Source: Aedoeadaptatus nemausensis (GTDB lineage: Bacteria > Bacillota > Clostridia > Tissierellales > Peptoniphilaceae). Taken from it: DNA of 64,000 nt. Below the pieces are notes generated by a model that saw nothing but the letters and a program-made list of their open reading frames with translations, had not been told where the DNA came from and ran no database searches. Positions within the stretch are counted from its first letter, which is position 1. Every line of letters begins with the position of its first letter. The translations under genes were made by a program, and so were the position numbers. Shown here piece after piece: positions 24,248 through 31,701 of the stretch. The stretch is from the NCBI RefSeq assembly GCF_903819165.1, contig NZ_CAIJCS010000028.1, positions 1 through 64,000 on the forward strand, read 5' to 3'.

Positions 24248-25054
24248 ATGGGTCACATTATCGAGTTTCCCGATATTAAGGAGCTAAAGGAAAAGATCCG
24301 AAAACTCAGAGAGGAGCTGGAGGATCTTCTCCCGGAAAAGGAGCATTTAGTAGGCGTGGTCTGCGAGAATATACAAAGGGATTATACTCTCGTATTCGGC
24401 AGTTTGGAGTATAAGCTCTATGAAGCTTATTGCGAGTATCTTCGTCTGCGCAGAAAAAGGGATTTGATTCAGGCGAAAAAGAACCGCGGGGAAAAGCCTG
24501 ACATGGAGGTTATCGCATCTCGCCTGGACGAGGAGTTCCGCGATTACAAGAGGCGATTGGATGAGCAGATGGAGGAGATCAATCGAGCGATCGAGAAGTC
24601 GAGAATGAAACTATTGCCCGAGGCGGAGCAGAAGGAGCTTAAGACGCTCTATAAGGCCATCGTGAAGAAGTTGCATCCCGACTTGAATCCTTCTATTACG
24701 GAGAAGGAGAAGGATTTCTTTTATAACGCCACCCAATCCTATAAGCTGGGTGATCTCATTACCCTGCGGATTATTTACGATATTGCCGTAAAAGGAGAGG
24801 AAGATGAGGAGCTTTCTCTTTCAAACGACTCTTTGGCGAAAGAGGCGGAGCGATTGGAAAAGACGGTGGCGGGGATTCGAGAGGAGATCGAGAGGGTTAA
24901 ATCGAATCCGCCCTATTCTCTGAGAATTTATTTGGAAGACGAGAGGAAGAAGGTGGAGCGGCTGAATACTTTAAGGCAGGAAATTCGAAGCTTTCAGCTC
25001 GCCATACGCACTCAGGAAGAAGCGATTAGAGACATGACGGAGGATGTGCTATGA
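24248..25054 (+). CDS. J-domain-like coiled-coil protein
   Basis: 268 residues, highly charged and mostly helical. An N-terminal coiled coil (~8-30) and a second helical stretch (~85-130) flank a J-domain core, TLYKAIVKKLHPDLNPS, with the HPD tripeptide at 143-145, followed by FFYNATQSYKLGDLITLR, like helix III-IV of DnaJ. The C-terminus (~195-262) is another coiled coil. No Gly/Phe or zinc region, so not classic DnaJ; it may recruit DnaK to a specific client. AAGGTGG precedes the ATG. It overlaps the HIRAN gene by 4 nt (ATGA). Confidence 0.72.
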   Translation: MGHIIEFPDIKELKEKIRKLREELEDLLPEKEHLVGVVCENIQRDYTLVFGSLEYKLYEAYCEYLRLRRKRDLIQAKKNRGEKPDMEVIASRLDEEFRDYKRRLDEQMEEINRAIEKSRMKLLPEAEQKELKTLYKAIVKKLHPDLNPSITEKEKDFFYNATQSYKLGDLITLRIIYDIAVKGEEDEELSLSNDSLAKEAERLEKTVAGIREEIERVKSNPPYSLRIYLEDERKKVERLNTLRQEIRSFQLAIRTQEEAIRDMTEDVL

Positions 25055-25452
25055 GTGATTTGATTAAGGCGGATCAGGGGGCGCTGATTCATTACCTTGC
25101 GAACAACGGCGGCGGACTCACCCTCCCCACGCCTTTCGAGCAGGATATTTATCTCTTCGATACTTATGTGGCGGGCACAACTCATATTGAAGGAATCGAG
25201 GACATGGCCGATTCCCTGAAAGAGGAGGATCGCCTGGTGTTTTACCGAGAGCCGGACAATCCTTACGATCCTCAGGCGATTCGCATCGAAACCTTGGAGG
25301 GGAAGAAAATCGGCTACGTTCCTAAGCAGGATAATGTGATTTTTTCCCGGCTTATGGACGCGGGGAAGGTGCTCTTCGCCAAGATTATGGAAAAAGAAAT
25401 GAAGGGTGAGTGGCTTAAGATCACGATTAAAATTTTCCTCCACGAAAGTTAA
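25051..25452 (+). CDS. HIRAN-domain protein
   Basis: 133 residues. A HIRAN domain (~30-130) is visible: TYVAGTTHIEGIEDM, then LVFYREPDNPYDPQAIRIE and KKIGYVPKQDN, the order seen in HIRAN modules of Rad5/HLTF and bacterial stand-alone proteins. HIRAN binds free 3' DNA ends or damaged DNA in those proteins. Its ATG overlaps the stop of the J-domain gene, so both are made together. A DNA-end sensor paired with a chaperone adaptor is the inference; a defence or repair role is untested. Confidence 0.78.
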   Translation: MSDLIKADQGALIHYLANNGGGLTLPTPFEQDIYLFDTYVAGTTHIEGIEDMADSLKEEDRLVFYREPDNPYDPQAIRIETLEGKKIGYVPKQDNVIFSRLMDAGKVLFAKIMEKEMKGEWLKITIKIFLHES

Positions 25453-25483
25453 CGCATCGAGTTTTAAGACTATGAAATGCAAA

Positions 25484-25530
25484 AAAAGACCTCCAAAGGT
25501 CGGCGTCAGATCCGATCTCGGAGGTCTTTT
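25484..25530. terminator. bidirectional terminator between HIRAN gene and opp operon
   Basis: AAAAGACCTCC (25484-25494) pairs perfectly with GGAGGTCTTTT (25520-25530); serves both convergent operons. Confidence 0.85.
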
Positions 25531-25538
25531 GTGATTTT

Positions 25539-26513
25539 TTAGAAGCGATCTTTATTGATTTCCCGCACTTTGAAACATGCCACGTATTGGCCGGGCAAGA
25601 CTTCTTCCATTACGGGATCTTTTCCTCGGCAGCTGTCGTCGCCGTAAGGGCAGCGATCCACGAAGCGACAGCCGGGCTTCATGTTGATGGGACTCGGCAC
25701 GTCGCCTTCCAGTTCGATTTGCACGCGCTTGCGTTGTTCCTCGGGATCGGCAATGGGAATGGCCGAAAGGAGTGCCTTCGTGTAGGGGTGGAGGGGATTG
25801 CTGTAAAAGTCTTCCGTGGTTCCTACTTCCATGAGTTTTCCAAGGTACATAACCGCCACGCGGTCGGAAATGTAGCGCACCATGGAAAGGTCGTGGGCGA
25901 TAAAGAGGAGGGTGAGCCCCAGCTCTTTTTGCACGTCCTTCAAGAGATTGACCACTTGGGCCTGAATGGACACGTCCAGGGCGGAAATGGGCTCGTCGCA
26001 AATAATGAATTTAGGCTTTAAGGCCAGGGAACGGGCGATGCCGATTCTCTGTCTTTGGCCGCCGGAGAATTCGTGGGGGAACCTTAAGCTGTGTTCGGCG
26101 CTTAAGCCGACCAGTTCGAGCAGCTCGATGACCCGTTCTCTCCGCTCTTTGCGATTGCCGATTCCGTAAATGACGAGAGGTTCGGAGACGATTTCTTCCA
26201 CGGTCATCCGCGGATCCAGGGAAGCGTAGGGGTCTTGAAAGATCATCTGCATTTCTTTGCGAAGTTCTTTCATTTCCTTTTGGTCCAAGGAATAAATATT
26301 CCGGCCTTCGAAGATCGCCTCGCCGGCGGTGGGTTCGTAAAGTCTTAAGATAGTACGGCCGGCGGTAGATTTGCCGCAGCCGCTCTCGCCTACGAGCCCG
26401 AAGGTTTCGCCCTTGAAGATCTCGAAGTTTAATCCGTCGACCGCTTGAAGGGATCCGCCTTGTACATTAAAGTGTTTGGACAGATTTTTTATTTGTAGAA
26501 TGGGTTCACTCAT
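25539..26513 (-). CDS. oppF: oligopeptide ABC transporter ATP-binding protein OppF
   Basis: 324 residues. Walker A GESGCGKS (~42), Q-loop MIFQDPYASL, signature FSGGQRQR, Walker B FIICDEP, and the C-terminal oligo/dipeptide segment with NPLHPYTKALL and clustered Cys (CRFVDRCPYGDDSC) that may hold an Fe-S cluster in this subfamily. One of two ATPases powering the peptide importer. Last gene of oppABCDF; its start overlaps the end of oppD. GAGTTGA-type context, ATG 26513. Confidence 0.93.
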   Translation of the reverse strand: MSEPILQIKNLSKHFNVQGGSLQAVDGLNFEIFKGETFGLVGESGCGKSTAGRTILRLYEPTAGEAIFEGRNIYSLDQKEMKELRKEMQMIFQDPYASLDPRMTVEEIVSEPLVIYGIGNRKERRERVIELLELVGLSAEHSLRFPHEFSGGQRQRIGIARSLALKPKFIICDEPISALDVSIQAQVVNLLKDVQKELGLTLLFIAHDLSMVRYISDRVAVMYLGKLMEVGTTEDFYSNPLHPYTKALLSAIPIADPEEQRKRVQIELEGDVPSPINMKPGCRFVDRCPYGDDSCRGKDPVMEEVLPGQYVACFKVREINKDRF

Positions 26514-27513
26514 TTGTCAACTCCTTCGCTTTCGGATAGGAGGGGTGGTACTTCCAGCAGCGGCAGAAGTGGCCGTCGCCATGTTTAAAGAACTCGGGCA
26601 TTTGATCTTCGCAGATGCGCATGGCTTCCGAGCAGCGATCGTAAAAGCCGCACCCTTCCGGCGGTTTGTATAAATCCGGAGGCGTCCCCTCGATGGCGTG
26701 GAGAGTTTCCTCCTTGTCCATGGTCAGCTGGGGAACGGCGCCCAAGAGGCGCACCGTATAGGGGTGTTTCGGCGCGGTGAAGATCTCATCTACCGTACCC
26801 TTTTCGATGACCTGTCCCGCATACATGACGATCACATCGTCGGCCATGTCGGCGACGACGCCCAGGTCGTGGGTGATCATAATGATGGAGGCGTCCATAT
26901 CGTCTTTCAGCTTCTTCATAAGCTTTAAGATCTGAGCCTGTACCGTTACGTCTAAGGCGGTAGTAGGTTCGTCGGCGATGAGGAGCTGGGGACGGGATGC
27001 CATGGCGATGGCGATCATAACCCGCTGGCGCATACCGCCTGAAAATTCGTGGGGATATTGGTTCACCCGCTTTTCGGGATTGGGAACCGATACCTTTCTC
27101 AGCATGTCGATGGCGAGTTGCTCGCCCTCTTCCTTCGAAATGTCCCGGTGACGCTTGACGCCTTCAATAATTTGCGCCCCCACTTTCATCGTGGGGTTCA
27201 AGCTCGTCATGGGATCTTGGAAGACCATGGAAATTTGATTGCCGCGAATGGCGGTCATTTCCTTTTCGGTCTTGGTGAGGAGATCCTCGCCGTTAAAGAG
27301 CACTTTCCCGGCCTTGTAAAGAGCGGGAGGTTGGGGCAAGAGGCGCATGACGGCATTGGCGGTAACGCTCTTGCCGCATCCGCTTTCCCCGACGATGGCG
27401 AGGGTCTTTCCCTTTTCTACGGAGAAGGAAACATTGCGCACCGCCTCCACCTCTCCGAAGAAAGTTTCGAAGGATACGGATAATTCTTGTATTTCCAAAA
27501 TATTATTTGTCAC
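26506..27513 (-). CDS. oppD: oligopeptide ABC transporter ATP-binding protein OppD
   Basis: 335 residues from GTG 27513, which lies 7 nt after the oppC stop with AGGTG upstream; the in-frame ATG at 27549 would overlap oppC and lacks a ribosome site. Walker A GESGCGKS, MVFQDPMTSLNP, signature FSGGMRQR, Walker B LLIADEP, and the C-terminal HPYTVRLLGAVP plus a Cys-containing GCGFYDRCSEAM motif. Partner of OppF in the cytosolic motor of the oligopeptide importer. Confidence 0.92.
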   Translation of the reverse strand: MTNNILEIQELSVSFETFFGEVEAVRNVSFSVEKGKTLAIVGESGCGKSVTANAVMRLLPQPPALYKAGKVLFNGEDLLTKTEKEMTAIRGNQISMVFQDPMTSLNPTMKVGAQIIEGVKRHRDISKEEGEQLAIDMLRKVSVPNPEKRVNQYPHEFSGGMRQRVMIAIAMASRPQLLIADEPTTALDVTVQAQILKLMKKLKDDMDASIIMITHDLGVVADMADDVIVMYAGQVIEKGTVDEIFTAPKHPYTVRLLGAVPQLTMDKEETLHAIEGTPPDLYKPPEGCGFYDRCSEAMRICEDQMPEFFKHGDGHFCRCWKYHPSYPKAKELTNE

Positions 27514-27520
27514 GGTGCAC

Positions 27521-28465
27521 CTACTTTCTAAGTCTCGGATCCAGCGCATCTCTCAAACCGTCGCCGAGCACGTTAAATGAGAACATGATAAGGGAGATCA
27601 TAAGTGCCGGGAAGAAGATTTGGTAGAACAAGCCGATACCCATGACCGCAAGGCCGTCGTTTGAAAGCACGCCTAAGGAAGGTTGGGGCGGTTGAAGACC
27701 TAAACTCATAAAGGAGAGGGTCGCTTCCGAGAAGATGGCGCGAGGCACGGTAAGGGTAATATTGACGAGAATGGGCCCGAGGGTATTGGGGATAATATGT
27801 TTTTTAAGGATATAGCTCTTATCTGCCCCGAGGGAGCGGGCGGCGGTAACATATTCGTTTTCCCGAAGCTGCAAAACCTGTCCGCGGACCATAATGGCCA
27901 TGGGGACCCAGCCCGTAATACTCATGGCGAGGACCAGGGTAAAGAGGCTGGCGCCCTGATCGTTGGATAACATAACCGAAATCAGGATCACGATGAGCAA
28001 ATAGGGAATGGCGTAAACTACTTCCGCAATACGCATCATAATATTATCTACCCGGGAAGAAGCCATGCCGGCGATGCCGCCGTAGGTAACGCCTACGACA
28101 AAGTCCATAGCCGCAGCTAAAATACCGATTAAAAGAGAGTAGCGAATCCCGTAGCAGACCCGGGTAAATAAATCCCGGCCAAGTTCGTCGGTACCGAAGA
28201 GATTAATGCCGTTCGGCTCCATATTTTGGCGGGCGTAATCCTGAGTAGAGTAATCGAAGCCCACGATGGTAGGGCCGACGAAAGCCATTATGAGAAGCAG
28301 AATAATGGTAATGAGGCCCACCATGGCCAGTTTGTTTTGGCGAAGGCGACGAAACACGTCGGACCAGTAGCCGATGACCGGGCGGGTGATTCGCTCCGTA
28401 TTGTCGTCTTTGACGGCCGGTTCAAACAGGGCGGGATCGATGGTATTTAAAAGTTCATTTTTCAT
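27521..28465 (-). CDS. oppC: oligopeptide ABC transporter permease OppC
   Basis: 314 residues. A cytosolic N-terminal segment (RPVIGYWSDVFRRLRQNKLA) leads into the first helix, then an extracytoplasmic loop with FGTDELGRDLFTRVCYG, typical of OppC/DppC, and further helices with the EAA loop EYVTAARSLGADKSYIL. ATG 28465 overlaps the oppB stop (4 nt). Forms the membrane pore together with OppB. Confidence 0.93.
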   Translation of the reverse strand: MKNELLNTIDPALFEPAVKDDNTERITRPVIGYWSDVFRRLRQNKLAMVGLITIILLLIMAFVGPTIVGFDYSTQDYARQNMEPNGINLFGTDELGRDLFTRVCYGIRYSLLIGILAAAMDFVVGVTYGGIAGMASSRVDNIMMRIAEVVYAIPYLLIVILISVMLSNDQGASLFTLVLAMSITGWVPMAIMVRGQVLQLRENEYVTAARSLGADKSYILKKHIIPNTLGPILVNITLTVPRAIFSEATLSFMSLGLQPPQPSLGVLSNDGLAVMGIGLFYQIFFPALMISLIMFSFNVLGDGLRDALDPRLRK

Positions 28466-29391
28466 CGTTTACCTCCCGTCAGTTGAATTCTCGGGTCGAT
28501 GACGACGTATAAAATGTCGACGACTAAAAGCAGAACGATCAGTACGACGGAATAAAAGATCGTCGTACCCATAATCAGAGTGTAATCCCGGTTGGTAACC
28601 GAGGTAATAAGGAAGTTACCGAGCCCCGGAATACCGAAGATCTTTTCGATAACGAAGGAACCTGTAAGAAGGCCCGAAAGAGTCGTACCCAAAGTGGAGA
28701 CTACGGGCAAAATAGCATTACGAATGGCGTGGCCCATAATAACCTTAAACTTGGAAAGGCCCTTGGAGCGGGCGGTGCGAATATAGTCCTGCCCTAAAAC
28801 CTCGAGCATGGAAGAGCGCATAAGCCGCGCGCTGGAGGCGATGGGCATAAGCGCTAAGGAGAGGGAGGGCAAAATCGAGTGTTGGAATGTGCCCCAACCG
28901 CTGATGGGAAGCCACGCCACCTGCTTCGCCACAAACTGCACGAGGAGGGTGGCGAAGATAAAACTCGGCACCGAAATCCCGATGATCGCAATGATCATAG
29001 TAATGTAATCGGGCCACTTATTCTGATACAAGGCCGCAATACTTCCCAGGGCCGGGCCTAAAATAATGGAGATCACAAAAGCCTGCAAGCCCAGCTGCGC
29101 CGATACGGGAGCGCCGCGCTTGATCATTTGATTGACGGTTTCGGCTTGAGATTTCATAGACTTACCGAAGTCGCCTTTTGCAATATTCTTTAAGTAGATA
29201 ACATATTGCTCGCCGAGAGGCTTATCCAAACCATATTGGGCACGCAAATTTTGATACACCTGCTCGGGCATTTTACCTTCTTTTGCAAAGGGGTCGCCCG
29301 GGACGGAGTGCATGATCAAAAATGTTACTGTGATGATAACCCATATGGTGGCAATTGCCATGAGCAATCGTTTCAACACAAACTTTTTCAT
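28462..29391 (-). CDS. oppB: oligopeptide ABC transporter permease OppB
   Basis: 309 residues from ATG 29391 (MKKFVLKRLLMAIATIW), which has AAAGGA upstream; the upstream in-frame ATG lies in the oppA-oppB hairpin region. VTFLIMHSVPGDPF and the loop DYIRTARSKGLSKFKVI are characteristic. Six helices expected. Separated from oppA by 107 bp containing a long hairpin. Confidence 0.92.
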   Translation of the reverse strand: MKKFVLKRLLMAIATIWVIITVTFLIMHSVPGDPFAKEGKMPEQVYQNLRAQYGLDKPLGEQYVIYLKNIAKGDFGKSMKSQAETVNQMIKRGAPVSAQLGLQAFVISIILGPALGSIAALYQNKWPDYITMIIAIIGISVPSFIFATLLVQFVAKQVAWLPISGWGTFQHSILPSLSLALMPIASSARLMRSSMLEVLGQDYIRTARSKGLSKFKVIMGHAIRNAILPVVSTLGTTLSGLLTGSFVIEKIFGIPGLGNFLITSVTNRDYTLIMGTTIFYSVVLIVLLLVVDILYVVIDPRIQLTGGKR

Positions 29392-29435
29392 CTTGTGTCC
29401 TTTCCGTTTAACATAAAACAAAGCCGAGATACACA

Positions 29436-29466
29436 ATAGAGAGAACCGGCATTCGGTTCTCTCTAT
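29436..29466 (-). promoter_or_regulatory. oppA-oppB intergenic hairpin
   Basis: Perfect 13-bp stem ATAGAGAGAACCG/CGGTTCTCTCTAT with a 5-nt loop. No T run follows on the minus strand, so it is more likely an mRNA-end stabiliser or partial terminator that sets high binding-protein to permease ratio, as in other binding-protein operons. Confidence 0.7.
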
Positions 29467-29498
29467 TTATTATCCCGGTCATTCAATTGATTTTGGGT

Positions 29499-31175
29499 TT
29501 ATTTTCCTGCCTCAATATCAGCATAGATAAATCTCGGGTAAGCGAGAAGCGGTTTATAAACGCCGGTGACATTGGATTTTTCCAAACGAGGTTGGGTGTA
29601 GAAATAAATGGGGATGATGGGTTTTTCTTCCATCAAGATCTTTTCAGCGGCCTTCATACTGTCCATACGAACCTTTTGATCCGGGGAAGCGGCTGCCTTT
29701 TTAAGCAGTTCGTCGTATTCCTTGTTGGACCACTTGGAGTCGTTTTGGGGATTGTCGGTCATGTAAAGATCGAGCATGGTCATGGGGTCTTTGTAGTCGC
29801 CTACCCAACCGGCGCGGGCGATTTCAAAGTTTCCTGCTTTACGATTGTCGAGTAAAACTTGGAATTCCATGTTTTCCAGATTAATTTCAATGCCGAGGTT
29901 TTGTTTCCACATTTCTTGAACGGCTTGAGCGATCTTCTTGTGTGCTTCGTCCGTATTGTAAGAAAGAGTGAAGCCCTTTAAGTCTTCGGCGGTCATGCCT
30001 TCTTCCTTAAGACCTTCAGCAAGAAGTTCTTTTGCCTTTGCAACATCTTCCGCTACGAGATTACCGTTTGCTTCGCGGAAATCTTTATCAGTATCGTCGT
30101 TTAATCCCAGGGGAACCATACCTTCTGCGGGGATTTGGCCACCTTGAGCGATGTTTTCAACGATGGTCTTGCGGTCGAGGGCGAGAGAAAGCGCCTCGCG
30201 GACTTTTGCGTTGCTAAAGGGTTTTTTAGTGGTGTTGAATTCGAAGTAGTAGGTGCCGATGTCTTTGCCCATTTTCAGTTCGGGATCGTCAGCTTGAAGA
30301 GCCTTCGCCGTAACTGCGGGAGCCGGTTGAACGAGAACGTCGTATTCGCCGCCTTCATATTTTTGGTAAGCGGTGTTGTCGTCTTCCAAAATATCGAAGT
30401 AAAGACCGTCGAGTTTTACCTTGTCGGCTTCAAAGTAATTGTCGTTTTTAACCATCTTAATGTTTTCCTTGTGGTTCCATTCCGTAATCTTGAAGGGACC
30501 ATTGGAAACAAATTCCGTACCTTGGGGATCTTTTGCCCAGTCGGGATTTTCACTGACTACCTTTTCGTTGACGGGAAGAAGCGTATAGAACGCGGTGATG
30601 TCGAGGAAGTAGGGAGTCGGAGCTTTAAGTTGAACTTCGAGGGTCTTGTCGTCGAGAGCCTTAATGCCTACATCGTCGATGGAGCCTTCGCCGTTAAAGT
30701 ACTCTTCAGCACCCTTAACATAAGTGGTGATTTGGAAAGAATATTCCGAAGCGAGCTCGGGATCGATAACGCGTTTCCACGCATATTCGAAATCCTTTGC
30801 GGTAAGAGGATCGCCGTTAGACCATTTCAAACCGTCACGTAATTTAAAGGTGTAGGTCATGCCGTCGTCGGAGACCTCGTAAGATTCGGCTTGGCCGGGA
30901 ACGAGTTCGTCGTTTTCATCGTAGCGCATCAAACCTTCAAAGGCTTGATAGATGACGAAAGATTCGTGCGTGCCCTTTGCGATAGCAGGGTCTAAACTGC
31001 CGGGTTCCGTTTTATTATTGGTGCGTAAAATCTTTTCGCCACCGGATTCGGAACTTGCGGTTTGTTCTCCACCATTGCCGTTGTTAGCGGAATTCTTGGC
31101 GCCGCCGCCACAAGCTGCGAGCAACATTACACATGCGATTAAGACTGATGTCAGTCTTACCTTCCTATTTTTCAT
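29499..31175 (-). CDS. oppA: oligopeptide-binding lipoprotein OppA
   Basis: 558 residues. Lipoprotein signal ending LLAACGGG (lipid on Cys ~22), short Gly/Asn/Ser linker, then an SBP_bac_5 domain with LDPAIAKGTHESFVIYQAFE, WSNGDPLTAKDFEYAWKR and REALSLALDRK, the standard peptide-binding fold. It captures oligopeptides outside the membrane for OppBCDF. AAGGAGGAG precedes ATG 31175. First gene of the operon, with a promoter ~65-90 bp upstream. Confidence 0.94.
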   Translation of the reverse strand: MKNRKVRLTSVLIACVMLLAACGGGAKNSANNGNGGEQTASSESGGEKILRTNNKTEPGSLDPAIAKGTHESFVIYQAFEGLMRYDENDELVPGQAESYEVSDDGMTYTFKLRDGLKWSNGDPLTAKDFEYAWKRVIDPELASEYSFQITTYVKGAEEYFNGEGSIDDVGIKALDDKTLEVQLKAPTPYFLDITAFYTLLPVNEKVVSENPDWAKDPQGTEFVSNGPFKITEWNHKENIKMVKNDNYFEADKVKLDGLYFDILEDDNTAYQKYEGGEYDVLVQPAPAVTAKALQADDPELKMGKDIGTYYFEFNTTKKPFSNAKVREALSLALDRKTIVENIAQGGQIPAEGMVPLGLNDDTDKDFREANGNLVAEDVAKAKELLAEGLKEEGMTAEDLKGFTLSYNTDEAHKKIAQAVQEMWKQNLGIEINLENMEFQVLLDNRKAGNFEIARAGWVGDYKDPMTMLDLYMTDNPQNDSKWSNKEYDELLKKAAASPDQKVRMDSMKAAEKILMEEKPIIPIYFYTQPRLEKSNVTGVYKPLLAYPRFIYADIEAGK

Positions 31176-31239
31176 GTTCTCCTCCTTTGTGATAAGTCAA
31201 TAGTAGACATAAGATCCCAGATCTTTATGTACTAACACG

Positions 31240-31268
31240 ATTATAATATAACGCTTTACTTTAGTAAA
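31240..31268 (-). promoter_or_regulatory. promoter of the opp operon
   Basis: Minus strand TTTACT (31268-31263), 17-bp spacer, TATAAT (31245-31240). The -35 is part of the palindrome TTTACTTTAGTAAA (31255-31268), a possible operator. Confidence 0.6.
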
Positions 31269-31602
31269 CTAAAATTTACGATATTGTCGTATTTTATTTT
31301 AATTTGTAAAAAAAGAGACAAAGAAAAAGAGATAAGACATAAATACACGGGTAGCTAAATTCTTAAATCTTGTACATTTTTTTTGCTATAATCTTGTTGA
31401 TGTTTCAAATGAAAAAAGAAAGAATCATCTCTTGAAGTATTAAATCTGAACAAAACGATATTTCGTTTCGAGGGGAATTCTAAGAGTGTAGTGCTAGTCG
31501 GTAGATTTTCAACATTATCGGTCAATATGCACGAAAAGAAGAAGTCCTTCTATAATTCGTGACTCGAATCGGCTTAATTACAGCAGTCTACATAGAGAAT
31601 AG
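31269..31602. other. AT-rich intergenic region upstream of the defence island
   Basis: 334 bp between divergent opp and mod loci. Contains a TTGCTATAATC -10-like site at ~31383-31393 that could drive the island rightward. Short frames continue from the DUF4391-like remnant but are broken by stops; no gene called. Confidence 0.4.
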
Positions 31603-31701
31603 TATAAAAATTCAAATAGATCTTTGGAGAAATCTTCAAAGAAGAAACTGGAACTCTTTCGAGAGATTAAGAAATATAAAAGAGAATTGGAGGATATGTA
31701 A
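31603..31701 (+). pseudogene. 3' remnant of a DUF4391-like gene
   Basis: 32 codons open from a TAG at 31600 and ending in TAA that overlaps the mod ATG (TAATG). The end KKKLELFREIKKYKREL is like the C-terminal coiled coil of DUF4391 proteins, which often stand directly before type III mod genes. The body of the gene is missing upstream, so this is probably a decayed remnant whose ribosome site (GGAGG) now serves mod. Confidence 0.45.
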
